Shown here: positions 10,091 to 18,120 of the stretch, piece after piece
How positions within the stretch are numbered: position 1 is the first letter of the stretch
Layout: each line of letters begins with the position of its first letter
Assembly (NCBI GenBank): GCA_963757065.1
Contig: CAVWQC010000008.1
Location: forward strand, 186,001-250,000
Direction: 5' to 3'
Origin: PNON01 sp963757065
Lineage (GTDB): Bacteria; Chloroflexota; Anaerolineae; Anaerolineales; Anaerolineaceae
Length of the DNA: 64,000 bases
Position numbers and translations under genes: made by a program
Notes under the pieces: generated by a model
Database searches by the model: none
What the model saw: the letters and a program-made list of their open reading frames with translations, nothing else
What the model was told of the DNA's origin: nothing

Positions 10091-10414
10091 AGAACTATCC
10101 GTTCAATTATCACAGAATGATGGATTTCTCCGTTCACAATGATGTCCCACCGCAGGCGTGTCTTTGACCGTTAGGTCTCCAGCATTCCAATTACCTCCCT
10201 GGAACCTGCTGCTATTATGTTTCGGCACATTTGAATTATATATCGGATCATATTTGGTGCTTTTGAAACGCATCAAACAAGCTCCACCAATCCCGAAAAG
10301 CATGACTTTTATATGACCTGCGACAGTTATAGATCCCAATCCCGACAGGTACACTAAGGTGGGTATATGTAAGTTAATTCAATTGACTGCGAAACAGCTC
10401 TGAAAGGATGTCAA
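10091..10414. other. Intergenic region with dispersed-repeat material, no supported gene
   Basis: The reverse complement of 10135-10187 contains GAGACCTAACGGTCAAAG and a GTGAACGGAG block like those at 32.1-32.26 kb. The adjacent 10187-10275 stretch resembles 34455-34660 in scattered blocks (AGCATTCCA, GAATTATAT-TCGGAT, TTGGTGC). An 83-codon open frame here is explained by the repeat and has no recognisable domain. The right end should hold the promoter of the reductase gene that starts at 10415, but I see no convincing -35/-10 pair. Confidence 0.5.
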
Positions 10415-11416
10415 ATGATATTGGTGACAGGAGCGACCGGGCATATCGGGAATGTATTGATCAGGGAATTACTTGCCTCCGGTGAATCGGTGCGGGCGAT
10501 GGTACTTCCAAAAGACGACCTGACTCCGATCAAAGACCTGGATATCGAAGTCGCCATTGGAGATGTCCTTAATAAAGAATCGCTTCGCAGAGCCATGCGC
10601 GGTGTGGATACTATTTTTCACCTGGCTGGGATGATATCGATCTTGCCCGGCGACGCCGCGCAATTGCAAAGAGTTAATGTGGATGGCACACGCAATATGC
10701 TGGAAATGGCAAAAGAGATGCATGTCCGCCGGTTTGTTTACACCAGTTCCATTCATGCGCTGTCCAGGATACCTCATGGCACAACCGTGGATGAATCGAT
10801 CAGCTTTGATCCGACATGCTGTATGGGTGATTATGATAAATCCAAGGCACTGGCCTCTCTGGAAGTGATCAAAGCTGCCGGTGACGGGCTGGATGCTGTG
10901 ATCGTTTGCCCCACAGGAGTAATTGGCCCGCACGATTATAAGGCATCTGAAATGGGTACTTTGATTTCGAACACCCTGTTCAGCAGAATGGTGTTTAGCG
11001 TGGATGGTGCATATGACTTTGTGGATGTACGTGATGTCGCCAGGGGAATGATATTAGCCAGTCAACAGGGTCGTACAGGCGAGGCTTACATTCTATCGGG
11101 AGAATGGATCAACTTGCAGGATATGTTGAAAACGGTGAAAGAAATAGCTGGGGAGAAATTCACCGGCATCAAACTGCCGGTATGGCTGGCGAAAGCTGTC
11201 TCAAAGTTCACTCCGTTCTTCTACCGGATGACCAAAACAAAACCACAGTTTACACCGTATTCAATTGAAACGATCCAGAGCAATGCAGTCGTGAGCCATC
11301 GGAAGGCGACCATTGAATTGGGGTATTCACCCAGGACATTATATGATTCCCTGACCGATACCGTTTTGTGGTTGTTGGAATACCGGAAGCTGGCTGCAAA
11401 AACCATCAGGAAATAG
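10415..11416 (+). CDS. NAD(P)-dependent epimerase/dehydratase, extended SDR
   Basis: The 333-residue extended short-chain dehydrogenase is related to dihydroflavonol-4-reductase and 3-beta-HSD-like enzymes. The N-terminal Rossmann motif is TGATGHIG (residues 5-12). The acidic residue after beta 3 (IGDV) is present, and the catalytic pair is Tyr140-x3-Lys144 (YDKSK), with Ser near residues 111-112 (YTSS). The start is supported by AAAGGATG upstream. It is followed after 7 nt by a classical SDR gene, so the two form an operon. The substrate could be a sugar nucleotide, a sterol-like compound or another ketone; the sequence does not decide. Confidence 0.9.
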   Translation: MILVTGATGHIGNVLIRELLASGESVRAMVLPKDDLTPIKDLDIEVAIGDVLNKESLRRAMRGVDTIFHLAGMISILPGDAAQLQRVNVDGTRNMLEMAKEMHVRRFVYTSSIHALSRIPHGTTVDESISFDPTCCMGDYDKSKALASLEVIKAAGDGLDAVIVCPTGVIGPHDYKASEMGTLISNTLFSRMVFSVDGAYDFVDVRDVARGMILASQQGRTGEAYILSGEWINLQDMLKTVKEIAGEKFTGIKLPVWLAKAVSKFTPFFYRMTKTKPQFTPYSIETIQSNAVVSHRKATIELGYSPRTLYDSLTDTVLWLLEYRKLAAKTIRK

Positions 11417-11423
11417 ACAAACC

Positions 11424-12242
11424 ATGCTAACGAACATTGCTGAAAAGGTTGTGCTGATCACAGGTGCGTCAACCGGGATCGGGCGGGAACTCGCCATTAT
11501 TCTGGCTGAAAAAGGATACCATGTCCTTCTGGCAGCGCGCAGCGGGGATAAATTACAGGCGATCACAGAAGAGATCAGAACCCGGGGTGGAAAAGCCGAT
11601 CACTTCGTTGTTGATCTGACCGATGAAGCCGCGACAGATAATTTGATCAACGAGATCAAACAGAAATATCCCCGCCTGGATGTGCTCATCAACAATGCCG
11701 GAATTGGATGGTATGGTTATTTCGAACAGCTTCCATGGCAGTGTGCAAGAGAGATGATCGACTTGAACATGACCGTTCTGGTGAAACTGACACGGGCATT
11801 CATTCCACAAATGCGCCTCAGGAACAGCGGCCATATCATCAATATCAGCTCCATCGTTGGCGATCTACCGGCGCAGGGAGCGGTGTTATACAGCTCAACA
11901 AAAGCCTTTGTGAACAGCTTTACCAAAGCCATATCCCGTGAATTAAATGGTTCCGGTGTCAAGGTTTCGCTTGTCAAACCCGGGCCGGTTTCAACCGGTT
12001 TCTACAGCCATGCTAAGGAGACCAATGGGCAGCGCATTCCGGGCGAAAGGTTCGCGATCTCTGTAGTGAAAGCTGCACAAATAATTGCAAATATCGTAGA
12101 CCACCCACGCAGGGTGACCTATGTGCCCGGGTATTATTTTTTTATGCCATGGATCGATCGATTATTTGGACCGATCATTCAACGGCTTGGTCCGATAATT
12201 CTTGGCGATGTAAAAGAACCAAACAAGCAAAGGGTAATGTAA
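11424..12242 (+). CDS. Classical short-chain dehydrogenase/reductase
   Basis: The 272-residue protein has cofactor motif TGASTGIG (residues 13-20), NNAG (residues 90-93), catalytic Ser in ISSIVG (about residue 142) and YSSTK (Tyr156, Lys160). PGPVSTGF after the active site is typical. The Arg/Ser-containing segment AARSGDKL after beta 2 favours NADP over NAD, by family rule. The hydrophobic C-terminal segment (VPGYYFFMPWIDRL) suggests membrane association, as in DltE/YqjQ-like reductases of lipid or ketone substrates. It lies 7 nt downstream of the extended SDR gene and is probably co-transcribed. Confidence 0.9.
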   Translation: MLTNIAEKVVLITGASTGIGRELAIILAEKGYHVLLAARSGDKLQAITEEIRTRGGKADHFVVDLTDEAATDNLINEIKQKYPRLDVLINNAGIGWYGYFEQLPWQCAREMIDLNMTVLVKLTRAFIPQMRLRNSGHIINISSIVGDLPAQGAVLYSSTKAFVNSFTKAISRELNGSGVKVSLVKPGPVSTGFYSHAKETNGQRIPGERFAISVVKAAQIIANIVDHPRRVTYVPGYYFFMPWIDRLFGPIIQRLGPIILGDVKEPNKQRVM

Positions 12243-12356
12243 TTATCCGCGGTTGATCGATTTCTCAAGTTTGGACGATGCGGCAAATTGGGGTGGAGAT
12301 ATCTTCCTCCAGGAAAAATGCGATCGTTTCTCTCAGAATGACATTTCGTTCGCGTT

Positions 12357-12375
12357 GGTGCATGATCAATGCACC
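12357..12375. repeat. Palindromic intergenic element, copy 1
   Basis: GGTGCATGATCAATGCACC can fold as GGTGCAT/ATGCACC. The same palindrome with one change occurs at 34639-34657. It lies between the SDR gene and a convergent membrane-protein gene. It may act as a transcription end or be a mobile repeat, but no T-run follows. Confidence 0.5.
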
Positions 12376-12419
12376 CTACGACTACACTTAGGTGAGTGGT
12401 AATAAAACCCCTCTACGAA

Positions 12420-13064
12420 TTATTTGGAACCCATTTTGGACAAAAGTTCTGTCTTTTTCTGGTTATACTCAGCATCAGTGATCAGACCCTTCGCTTTTAG
12501 TTCCCCAAGTTGGACGATCATTCCAGGGACATCCGACCCGTTTACAGAACCTTCACCGGATCTATCCATCGTCACCATATGCTCTGTGGCTTCTTTGGCA
12601 TTCAGCATCGCGGTCTTATATTTGATCGGTTCGTTGATACGTTTTAACAGGTTTACCCCCAATTCGGATGCTGTTAATATTTCAATATCGCCATAGTTAA
12701 ATATTCGTCCGAGATATGATTGGGTCAGTTTTACATCATTCACTTTTTCAAGCGAAGAATCAATGACATTTTTGTTGATGACGCCATTGATATGAATGAC
12801 GCGATGATTTGTAACAATGAATTGTTGATTCCTCCAAAAGAGGATCTTCATGAAAATAAAAAATGCGGGGATTAACAACAGTAGATAGAGTAAGCTTGCC
12901 CAATTGACATTGAAAGCAATCATGGCGACCGTTATGCCGATGATCAACAATATTATAAATGCCAGTTCCACCAGAATTCTACTCATCAAGACAAACCAAT
13001 GCTGGTGGGTGACCAAAAGGATCTTTTCTTTATCGCCTAATAAACTATGTAAATAGGATGCCAT
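12420..13064 (-). CDS. PH-domain (bPH2/DUF304) membrane protein with C-terminal SHOCT domain
   Basis: The start is taken at ATG 13064 (MASYLHSLLGDKEKIL), preceded by GAGGGAAT, giving 214 residues. There are two membrane helices in the first third (RILVELAFIILLIIG and a second near LLYLLLLIPAFFIFM). A bacterial PH-like domain follows: NQQFIVTNHRVIHINGVINK, then SLEKVNDVKLTQSYLGRIFNYGDI in two parts. The end has a SHOCT helix pair (LGELKAKGLITDAEYNQKKTELL), a short module often attached to membrane or DNA-binding proteins. The biological role is not known. It is followed at 36 nt by the DUF2007 gene's end on the same strand. Confidence 0.85.
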   Translation of the reverse strand: MASYLHSLLGDKEKILLVTHQHWFVLMSRILVELAFIILLIIGITVAMIAFNVNWASLLYLLLLIPAFFIFMKILFWRNQQFIVTNHRVIHINGVINKNVIDSSLEKVNDVKLTQSYLGRIFNYGDIEILTASELGVNLLKRINEPIKYKTAMLNAKEATEHMVTMDRSGEGSVNGSDVPGMIVQLGELKAKGLITDAEYNQKKTELLSKMGSK

Positions 13065-13100
13065 ATTCCCTCTATCTTTGAGCAAAATTATGATCAGGAT

Positions 13101-13346
13101 TTATTCGGGAGTTTCGAGTTCTCCACGATCGGCAGAGTCGAGAAATTCTCTGGCTTCCTTTTCAAATTCTTCCGGAACCCAGATCTTTACTAAACCCAAT
13201 GACCCAACAGTCAATCCATAGGTTATGCCAGCACTTTCCTGGAAGACCTGTACAGGAATTCCATTCGCTTCGAGGCTGGCACGAATGATCTCACCATCAA
13301 GGTGACCGCGCACTTCATCAACACAAACCCATTTGTCAGGAGTCAT
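13101..13346 (-). CDS. DUF2007-family small protein
   Basis: The 81-residue protein starts at ATG 13346 (MTPDKWVCVDEV). A longer start at 13397 would run into the neighbouring terminator hairpin and is rejected. The pattern WVCVDEVRGHLDGEIIRASLEANGIPVQVF, then LGLVKIWVPEEFEKEAREFL matches the ferredoxin-like 'putative signal transducing' DUF2007 fold, in which a small protein recalls GlnB-like folds. No direct function is known. It lies upstream of the PH/SHOCT gene with a 36-nt gap and is probably co-transcribed with it. Confidence 0.75.
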   Translation of the reverse strand: MTPDKWVCVDEVRGHLDGEIIRASLEANGIPVQVFQESAGITYGLTVGSLGLVKIWVPEEFEKEAREFLDSADRGELETPE

Positions 13347-13383
13347 AATCTTATTATAGTAATAAACATAATAATTAACAAGA

Positions 13384-13410
13384 AAGAGCACAACCAAAGG
13401 TTGTGCTCTT
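13384..13410 (-). terminator. Terminator of the acyl-CoA ligase gene
   Basis: A perfect 12-bp stem (AAGAGCACAACC with GGTTGTGCTCTT) and a 3-nt loop lie 20 nt after the stop codon of the minus-strand ligase gene. T residues follow on the minus strand. Confidence 0.85.
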
Positions 13411-13429
13411 ATCCAGTCAACTTTATATA

Positions 13430-15541
13430 CTACTTATTCTTGAGAATGATTCGGGCATCTACAACTTTGACGCCTTTACCTTCTTCGTAAACCAGGACCG
13501 GGTTGGCATCGGTTTCGGAGATCTCATCTTCCAGGTCATAGATCATCGCGGCATACTTGCACAATACCAGGCTGAGGGCTTTCTTATCACGGGGAGATTC
13601 TCCACGGGCACCATTGAGAATTGGTGCGCCACGGATCTCATCCAACATCATGGCAGATTGACCTTCTGATATAGGTGCCACGCGGAAGGTAACATCCTTA
13701 AGGACTTCGACGAAGATGCCGCCCAGGCCAAACATGACGGTTGGTCCAAAGGTTTTGTCGTTGACTGAGCCAATAATCACTTCGGTGCCCCAGGGAGCCA
13801 TTTCCTGGATGGCAATTCCGTGAATATCGGCGTCGGCTTTGTATTTCCTGGCGTTGACGAGGATGGTCTTGTAAGCATCACGAATACCTGCTTCATCCTT
13901 GATATTGACCTTTACGCCGCCAGCATCAGATTTATGTAGAATTTGTGGTGAAACGATCTTTAATACAAGGGGGTAACCGATCTTCTTTCCGATTGCGACG
14001 GCTTCTTCTTCGGTCTTTGCCAGTTGTGTAGCTGCGATGGGCAGGTCATAGGCTGCGAATACCAGTTTCGATTCGACTTCGGTCAAAGCTGAACGGCCAT
14101 CTTTACGAGCCTGGGCGATGATCTTGCGGGCAACAGTTCCGCCGGTTGAGCTGCATGGATAAGCTGAATCATTTACCATCTTGCGAAGTTTATAGAATTC
14201 GCGCAGGGCAGCCATTGCATTGACTGCGAGGTCTGGAGCGTTGTAGCAGGGAATGCCATTCTCGACCAGCCAGCGCATAGCTTCATCAGATCTCTCACCA
14301 CCGACAAATGATATTGTGACGGGTTTATCTTTAATGCCTGATTCTGTGATCGCCTTGTGGATCGCTTTGGCAATTTCCGGCGGGTTGGTTTGAGCAGTCT
14401 CACAGTACAGAACTACAAGTCCATCAACCCATTTGTGGGCGTAAGAAAATTTTACGGTTTCATAATACCAATCATTTCCAGCCATACCGGTCATATCGAC
14501 AGGATTTTTTGCTGAACCATAATCCGGCATGTGTTTTTTCAATTCAACCTGAACGTCTTCAGGAGCGAATTTCAGGGGAAGACCGTAGCGTTCGGCTGCA
14601 TCGGTAGCCAGAACACCCACGCCGCCACCATTGGTGAGGATAAGCATGTTATCACCCGGCATTGGCGGCTGGAGGGAAAGAGCAAGCGTACGGTCAAATA
14701 GATTATTGAGGTCCATCGCACGTAAAGCACCTGCCTGTTGGAAAGCAGCATCGTACACCTTGCCGGATCCAGCCAGGGAGCCGGTATGGGAAGCAGCGGC
14801 TGCTGCACCGTGGGTGGATACGCCGGCTTTTAGTGCGATCACCGGTTTACTGGATTTTCTGCAGGCATCTATGAAACGGCGGCCTTCTTTGAAGCCCTCC
14901 ACATAGAGAGAAACACAGGTGGTCTCAGGATCTTCGTCTAGCCAGGTGATCAAATCGGCAAAGTCGACGTCACACATATTCCCGATGGAGATCAGTTTTT
15001 CAAAACCGACGCCGCGAGTATAGGAAATCGCGTCAATGGCGATCAATAAAGCACCGCTCTGAGTAATCAATGAGGCTTTACCGGGGAGAGGAAGGTAAGG
15101 CGCAAAAGAAGCGTTTAATTTGGTCGAATTGGTGAGGGTTCCGACAATGTTGGGACCCAGGATGCGCATACCATAGCTTTTAGCCTGTTTTACGATCTGG
15201 TCTTCCAGTTCTTTGTTACCAGTTTCGCTGAAGCCGGAAGTAATGATGATCAATCCTTTGACCTTTTTCTTACCACATTCATCCACTACTTCAGAGACGA
15301 ATTTTGCAGGAACTACAATTACAGCCGCTTCAACAGTCCCGGGGATATCGGCCATACTCTTGTAATTCTTTAACCCTAATATCTCATCATCTTTCGGGTT
15401 AACGGGATAGATCTTTCCGGAGTATTTACTGTCTAATAGATTTTTGATCACTGTATAACCGATCTTACCCGGGGTTGACGATGCCCCAACGATGGCGATA
15501 CTTGTCGGGCTGAGAATTGCATTTATGGATTGATCTTTCAC
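13430..15541 (-). CDS. ADP-forming acetate (acyl)-CoA ligase, fused alpha and beta subunits
   Basis: The 703-residue enzyme is predicted to convert acyl-CoA, ADP and phosphate to the acid, CoA and ATP, giving substrate-level ATP in fermentative metabolism. Domain order: a CoA-binding Rossmann domain (SIAIVGASSTPGKIGY near residue 15), succinyl-CoA-synthetase-like domains with LITQSGALL, the phosphohistidine segment AAAAASHTGSLAG (His near residue 250) and a C-terminal ATP-grasp domain (KIVSPQILHKSDAGGVKVNI). This is the alpha-beta fused arrangement found in many anaerobes. The acid used could be acetate, propionate or an aryl acid; the sequence does not tell. Its own terminator follows, and a 256-nt AT-rich upstream region presumably holds its promoter. 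Confidence 0.93.
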   Translation of the reverse strand: MKDQSINAILSPTSIAIVGASSTPGKIGYTVIKNLLDSKYSGKIYPVNPKDDEILGLKNYKSMADIPGTVEAAVIVVPAKFVSEVVDECGKKKVKGLIIITSGFSETGNKELEDQIVKQAKSYGMRILGPNIVGTLTNSTKLNASFAPYLPLPGKASLITQSGALLIAIDAISYTRGVGFEKLISIGNMCDVDFADLITWLDEDPETTCVSLYVEGFKEGRRFIDACRKSSKPVIALKAGVSTHGAAAAASHTGSLAGSGKVYDAAFQQAGALRAMDLNNLFDRTLALSLQPPMPGDNMLILTNGGGVGVLATDAAERYGLPLKFAPEDVQVELKKHMPDYGSAKNPVDMTGMAGNDWYYETVKFSYAHKWVDGLVVLYCETAQTNPPEIAKAIHKAITESGIKDKPVTISFVGGERSDEAMRWLVENGIPCYNAPDLAVNAMAALREFYKLRKMVNDSAYPCSSTGGTVARKIIAQARKDGRSALTEVESKLVFAAYDLPIAATQLAKTEEEAVAIGKKIGYPLVLKIVSPQILHKSDAGGVKVNIKDEAGIRDAYKTILVNARKYKADADIHGIAIQEMAPWGTEVIIGSVNDKTFGPTVMFGLGGIFVEVLKDVTFRVAPISEGQSAMMLDEIRGAPILNGARGESPRDKKALSLVLCKYAAMIYDLEDEISETDANPVLVYEEGKGVKVVDARIILKNK

Positions 15542-15772
15542 GTATTCCTCCTGAAAAATATTATTCCGTTTTAAGTGGATTAATTAATTTAGTTAAAAGC
15601 ATACCTTACTATTTTATATTCGCTTTCAATATTTTCCAATGATGAGAAGGACTATTAATCGCATGACATTCTTCACCATTAAGTCATAATTGGCAGGATA
15701 TCTAGTTTTCATCAGGGGTTTTGTAGAATTACTTGATATTTTATCCAAATGACTAGTGAAAAACAAAATAAA

Positions 15773-15791
15773 ATCCGGCTTATCGCCGGAT
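15773..15791 (-). terminator. Terminator after the osmC-like gene
   Basis: ATCCGGC pairs with GCCGGAT around a 5-nt loop. On the minus strand a T-rich tail follows. It lies 7 nt after the stop codon at 15798 and ends the FmdB-regulator-OsmC transcription unit. Confidence 0.8.
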
Positions 15792-15797
15792 CATTAA

Positions 15798-16199
15798 TTA
15801 TAAGATTTCGTAAGAAGTAGTTATTTCAACTACTCCACGAATAGTAGCAGCCACGGAACAGTATTTTGTCTCGGACAAATGGATTGCCTGTTGGAGAGCT
15901 TTTTCCGTCAAACCATCCCCTTTCACTTTGTATAGCAAATGGACCTTGCGATAAGTCCACGGGGGATCCTGATCCTGCTCGGCAGTAACAGATATTTCAA
16001 GTGAGATCAGGTTGATCTTCTTCTTTTCCAATATTTCAACCACATCCACTCCAGTACAGGATGCGAGGGAAACCAATAATAAATCACTCGGTTTGACCCC
16101 TATACCTTCAGCGGGGGTCGATATGACAACCGAATGGTTGGTTGAATCTATGCCGATAAATTGCTTGCCCGTTACCCGCCTAACTGTTGCATTTGCCAT
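15798..16199 (-). CDS. OsmC/Ohr-family protein
   Basis: The 133-residue protein has the OsmC-like fold with both conserved cysteines: Cys48 in SLASCTG and Cys114 in TKYCSVAAT. In family members these reduce organic hydroperoxides or handle sulfur species with a dithiol mechanism. The order (beta-rich N-terminus, long central helix DVVEILEKKKINL, then the second Cys helix) is standard, and the length matches the YhfA/OsmC subgroup. It starts 3 nt downstream of the CstR-like regulator's stop codon and is thus co-transcribed with it. A role in persulfide or oxidative stress is inferred from this context. Confidence 0.9.
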   Translation of the reverse strand: MANATVRRVTGKQFIGIDSTNHSVVISTPAEGIGVKPSDLLLVSLASCTGVDVVEILEKKKINLISLEISVTAEQDQDPPWTYRKVHLLYKVKGDGLTEKALQQAIHLSETKYCSVAATIRGVVEITTSYEIL

Positions 16200-16202
16200 A
16201 GA

Positions 16203-16466
16203 CTATTCCTTGATTTCCAGCATTGTGAATAATTTTGATAATTCATTAATCTTGTCCTGGTCTGTATTACGGACATCATCCCTTAAACACTGAGATAAGT
16301 ATTGCCGTATGATCAACTGGTTGGTTGAGCTGATCGCAGATTGGGCGGCTTGCAGTTGTTGAATAATATCCACACAATTGCGGCTTTCTTCCAGCATCTT
16401 TTCGACGCCGCGTATTTGTCCTTCCACTTTTTTTAGCCGCAAACTTAGATCTTTGTTATATTCCAT
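16203..16466 (-). CDS. CsoR/CstR-family metal- or persulfide-sensing repressor
   Basis: The 87-residue protein starts at MEYNKDLSLRLKKVEGQIRG, the standard start of the family (DUF156). The start at 16532 would add 22 residues and overlap the FmdB gene, so it is rejected. The family is an all-helical tetrameric DNA binder. Cys31 and Cys60 are present 29 residues apart, as in copper sensor CsoR. The His of the CsoR copper site, four residues before the second Cys, is Tyr56 here (RQYLSQC). Loss of that His with both Cys kept is the pattern of CstR, the persulfide sensor. So sulfur rather than copper is the likely signal; inference from the residues and from the neighbouring OsmC and rhodanese genes. 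Confidence 0.88.
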   Translation of the reverse strand: MEYNKDLSLRLKKVEGQIRGVEKMLEESRNCVDIIQQLQAAQSAISSTNQLIIRQYLSQCLRDDVRNTDQDKINELSKLFTMLEIKE

Positions 16467-16504
16467 GGTGACACCGTTCTGGCAAACTGCCAAATGAGTT
16501 ATCC

Positions 16505-16708
16505 TCAAGTAAAGCGAGAATTTGAGGAACAAGATGTGCTGGTTGTTCCTGAATTGCTATTACCAGGAGATGCAAATGAAGAAATTAATCTATTGGTATG
16601 ATTACTCCTGCACGTAGGGCATTCTTTTTGTTCTTTGTTATCACCAAAATCTACAATTAATTCAAAACTCTTTCCACAGTTAAGGCACACATACTCATAT
16701 AGAGGCAT
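16505..16708 (-). CDS. FmdB-type zinc ribbon protein
   Basis: The 67-residue protein begins MPLYEYVCLNCGKSFEL and has Cys8, Cys11, Cys30 and Cys33 in two CxxC pairs, the FmdB/putative regulatory zinc ribbon family. A Ser/Gly/Thr/Asn-rich tail follows (SPGNSNSGTTSTSCSS). The function is unknown; FmdB was first linked to formamidase regulation. It is the first gene of the transcript that continues into the CstR-like repressor and OsmC genes. A good ribosome binding site (TAGGAGTAAAGA) and a good promoter with an inverted repeat lie directly upstream. Confidence 0.88.
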   Translation of the reverse strand: MPLYEYVCLNCGKSFELIVDFGDNKEQKECPTCRSNHTNRLISSFASPGNSNSGTTSTSCSSNSRFT

Positions 16709-16732
16709 TCTTTACTCCTACATATAAAATAT

Positions 16733-16773
16733 TATACTGTACTGGAGTATAGCATAGTTCTGATAGTCGTCAA
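16733..16773 (-). promoter_or_regulatory. Promoter with overlapping inverted repeat, upstream of fmdB-cstR-osmC
   Basis: On the minus strand, TTGACG (16768-16773) and TATACT (16746-16751) are separated by 16 nt. The -10 box is one arm of a perfect dyad TATACT-N7-AGTATA (16733-16751). Such a site over the start region fits repression by the CstR-like protein encoded just downstream. The dyad lacks the G/C tracts of known CsoR/CstR operators, so the link to the regulator is inference. Confidence 0.65.
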
Positions 16774-16829
16774 GGATAAAGCCATTAAGATCCAGATATT
16801 AGTGGATAAGAAAAATTAACCTGGTCTTT

Positions 16830-17687
16830 TTATTCTTTAGCAGCAATTTCTGCCCAGGGTTGTTTGATCCAATCACTCCACGAACCAGGATAGAGCTTGC
16901 CCATAGGGAAGCCTGCATAAACAATAGTGAAAACACCCAGTGCTCCTGTCACCCCGGATCCGCAATAGTATATGGAATTTTCTGATGGGGTATCACCGAG
17001 TAATCGTTTAATCTGTGCTTTGATCTCAGGTTTAGGCTTGAACAGCATATCCTCATCCAGATAATCCGTGACTGGAGCGCTGATCGCACAGGGGATATGA
17101 CCCGGAATCGGGTCAATCACTTCTTCCAGGCCGAGGTAACGGTTACGTGCACGGGCATCCAACAATTTATAGGCGTGCTCATTATGTAGCCTGGATATTG
17201 CCCTTGCATCGATGATCATTTTTTCATTTGGTGAAAGGCTTATTGAGGATCTTTCACGGATGGAGATATCGGTTGAAACGGGATATTTCAGCCGCGACCA
17301 ATTAACGTATCCACCATCAAGAAGGGCAACACGATTAAATCCATAATAATTTAGCAGCCACCACAGCCTTGCTGCAGCCATATTTCCACCAGAGGAGTCA
17401 TAAGCCACAACCTGCATCCCCGGACGCAGGCCCCATTTTTGGAGCAAAGCATTAAAATCCGTTGATTCTGGAAGCGGATGCCTGCCGGTTGTCGGGGTAA
17501 TCCTACCTGAGAGATCCCGATTGAGATGCGCATAGATGGCATTCGGTATATGGCCACCCAGATATTCCAAATATCCCTGGTCGGGGTTTGGAAGATAGAA
17601 AGTGCAATCGACGATCAACCAATCTTTATCATTCATGTGGCTGCGCAGTTGATCTGGGGTTATCAGTGCGAGATATTTATCATCCAT
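16830..17687 (-). CDS. Tandem-rhodanese sulfurtransferase (thiosulfate or mercaptopyruvate type)
   Basis: The 285-residue protein starts at ATG 17687 (MDDKYLALI) with AAGAGGAAGA upstream. An N-terminal rhodanese domain (VDCTFYLPNPDQGYLEYLGGHIPNA) without catalytic Cys is followed by a second domain with the active-site loop CGSGVTGA (Cys242). CGSGVTA-type loops are found in 3-mercaptopyruvate sulfurtransferases, while CRxGxR is thiosulfate-type, so mercaptopyruvate is favoured but not certain. It produces a protein or low-molecular-weight persulfide. It overlaps the membrane-protein gene upstream by 8 nt. Its neighbour downstream is the FmdB-CstR-OsmC unit. Confidence 0.92.
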   Translation of the reverse strand: MDDKYLALITPDQLRSHMNDKDWLIVDCTFYLPNPDQGYLEYLGGHIPNAIYAHLNRDLSGRITPTTGRHPLPESTDFNALLQKWGLRPGMQVVAYDSSGGNMAAARLWWLLNYYGFNRVALLDGGYVNWSRLKYPVSTDISIRERSSISLSPNEKMIIDARAISRLHNEHAYKLLDARARNRYLGLEEVIDPIPGHIPCAISAPVTDYLDEDMLFKPKPEIKAQIKRLLGDTPSENSIYYCGSGVTGALGVFTIVYAGFPMGKLYPGSWSDWIKQPWAEIAAKE

Positions 17688-18120
17688 TCTTCCTCTTGTT
17701 GAATAGTAATGCAAATGCAACCGACAATAACAGCAATCCTGCAAAATCAAAAATCATAAATCTCAGTATCGAGGATCTTGTATTCATGAGTGAATGAATT
17801 CCGAAATAGATCCAGGTTTCACCAATAAACCCGATCAGTTGCATCATCAATGCTGAGACCAAGGCAACTGGATATCGATACGGTTGATATATCGCTATCG
17901 CGTATGGCACATTCCACATGATGAAGAGGATGCCCAGGGAACGGATCACGACTGTCCCTGCTTCTCCCTCCAAGTCGAATTGTTGAGTGTAGCCTGAAGG
18001 ATTGACCAAGAACTGAATAGTACATAGGATATTGCTCGCAAAAACAATTGCAATCAAAAGCCGAATAATCCAAATTGCTGTTGGATCATTTCTGTTTTCG
18101 ATGGGAAGATTATTTTTCAT
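17680..18120 (-). CDS. Four-helix integral membrane protein, unknown function
   Basis: The 146-residue product starts at ATG 18120 (MKNNLPIENRND), which shares one base with the stop codon of the RNA methyltransferase gene (TGATG) and so is translationally coupled. Four hydrophobic segments are seen: near IRLLIAIVFASNILCTI, SLGILFIMWNVPYAIAI, VALVSALMMQLIGFIGE and FMIFDFAGLLLLSVAFALLF. There is no recognised domain. It sits between the SPOUT methyltransferase and the rhodanese gene, overlapping both, so the three are one operon. The function is unknown. Confidence 0.75.
   Translation of the reverse strand: MKNNLPIENRNDPTAIWIIRLLIAIVFASNILCTIQFLVNPSGYTQQFDLEGEAGTVVIRSLGILFIMWNVPYAIAIYQPYRYPVALVSALMMQLIGFIGETWIYFGIHSLMNTRSSILRFMIFDFAGLLLLSVAFALLFNKRKNG

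Noticed and set aside
10103..10354. 83-codon minus-strand open frame
   Set aside because: It covers dispersed-repeat sequence also found at 34.4-34.66 kb, has no ribosome binding site or recognised domain, and is best explained by the repeat.
15542..15797. Possible riboswitch or RNA gene in the AT-rich region upstream of the acyl-CoA ligase
   Set aside because: Apart from the osmC terminator no stable conserved fold or known motif could be recognised.
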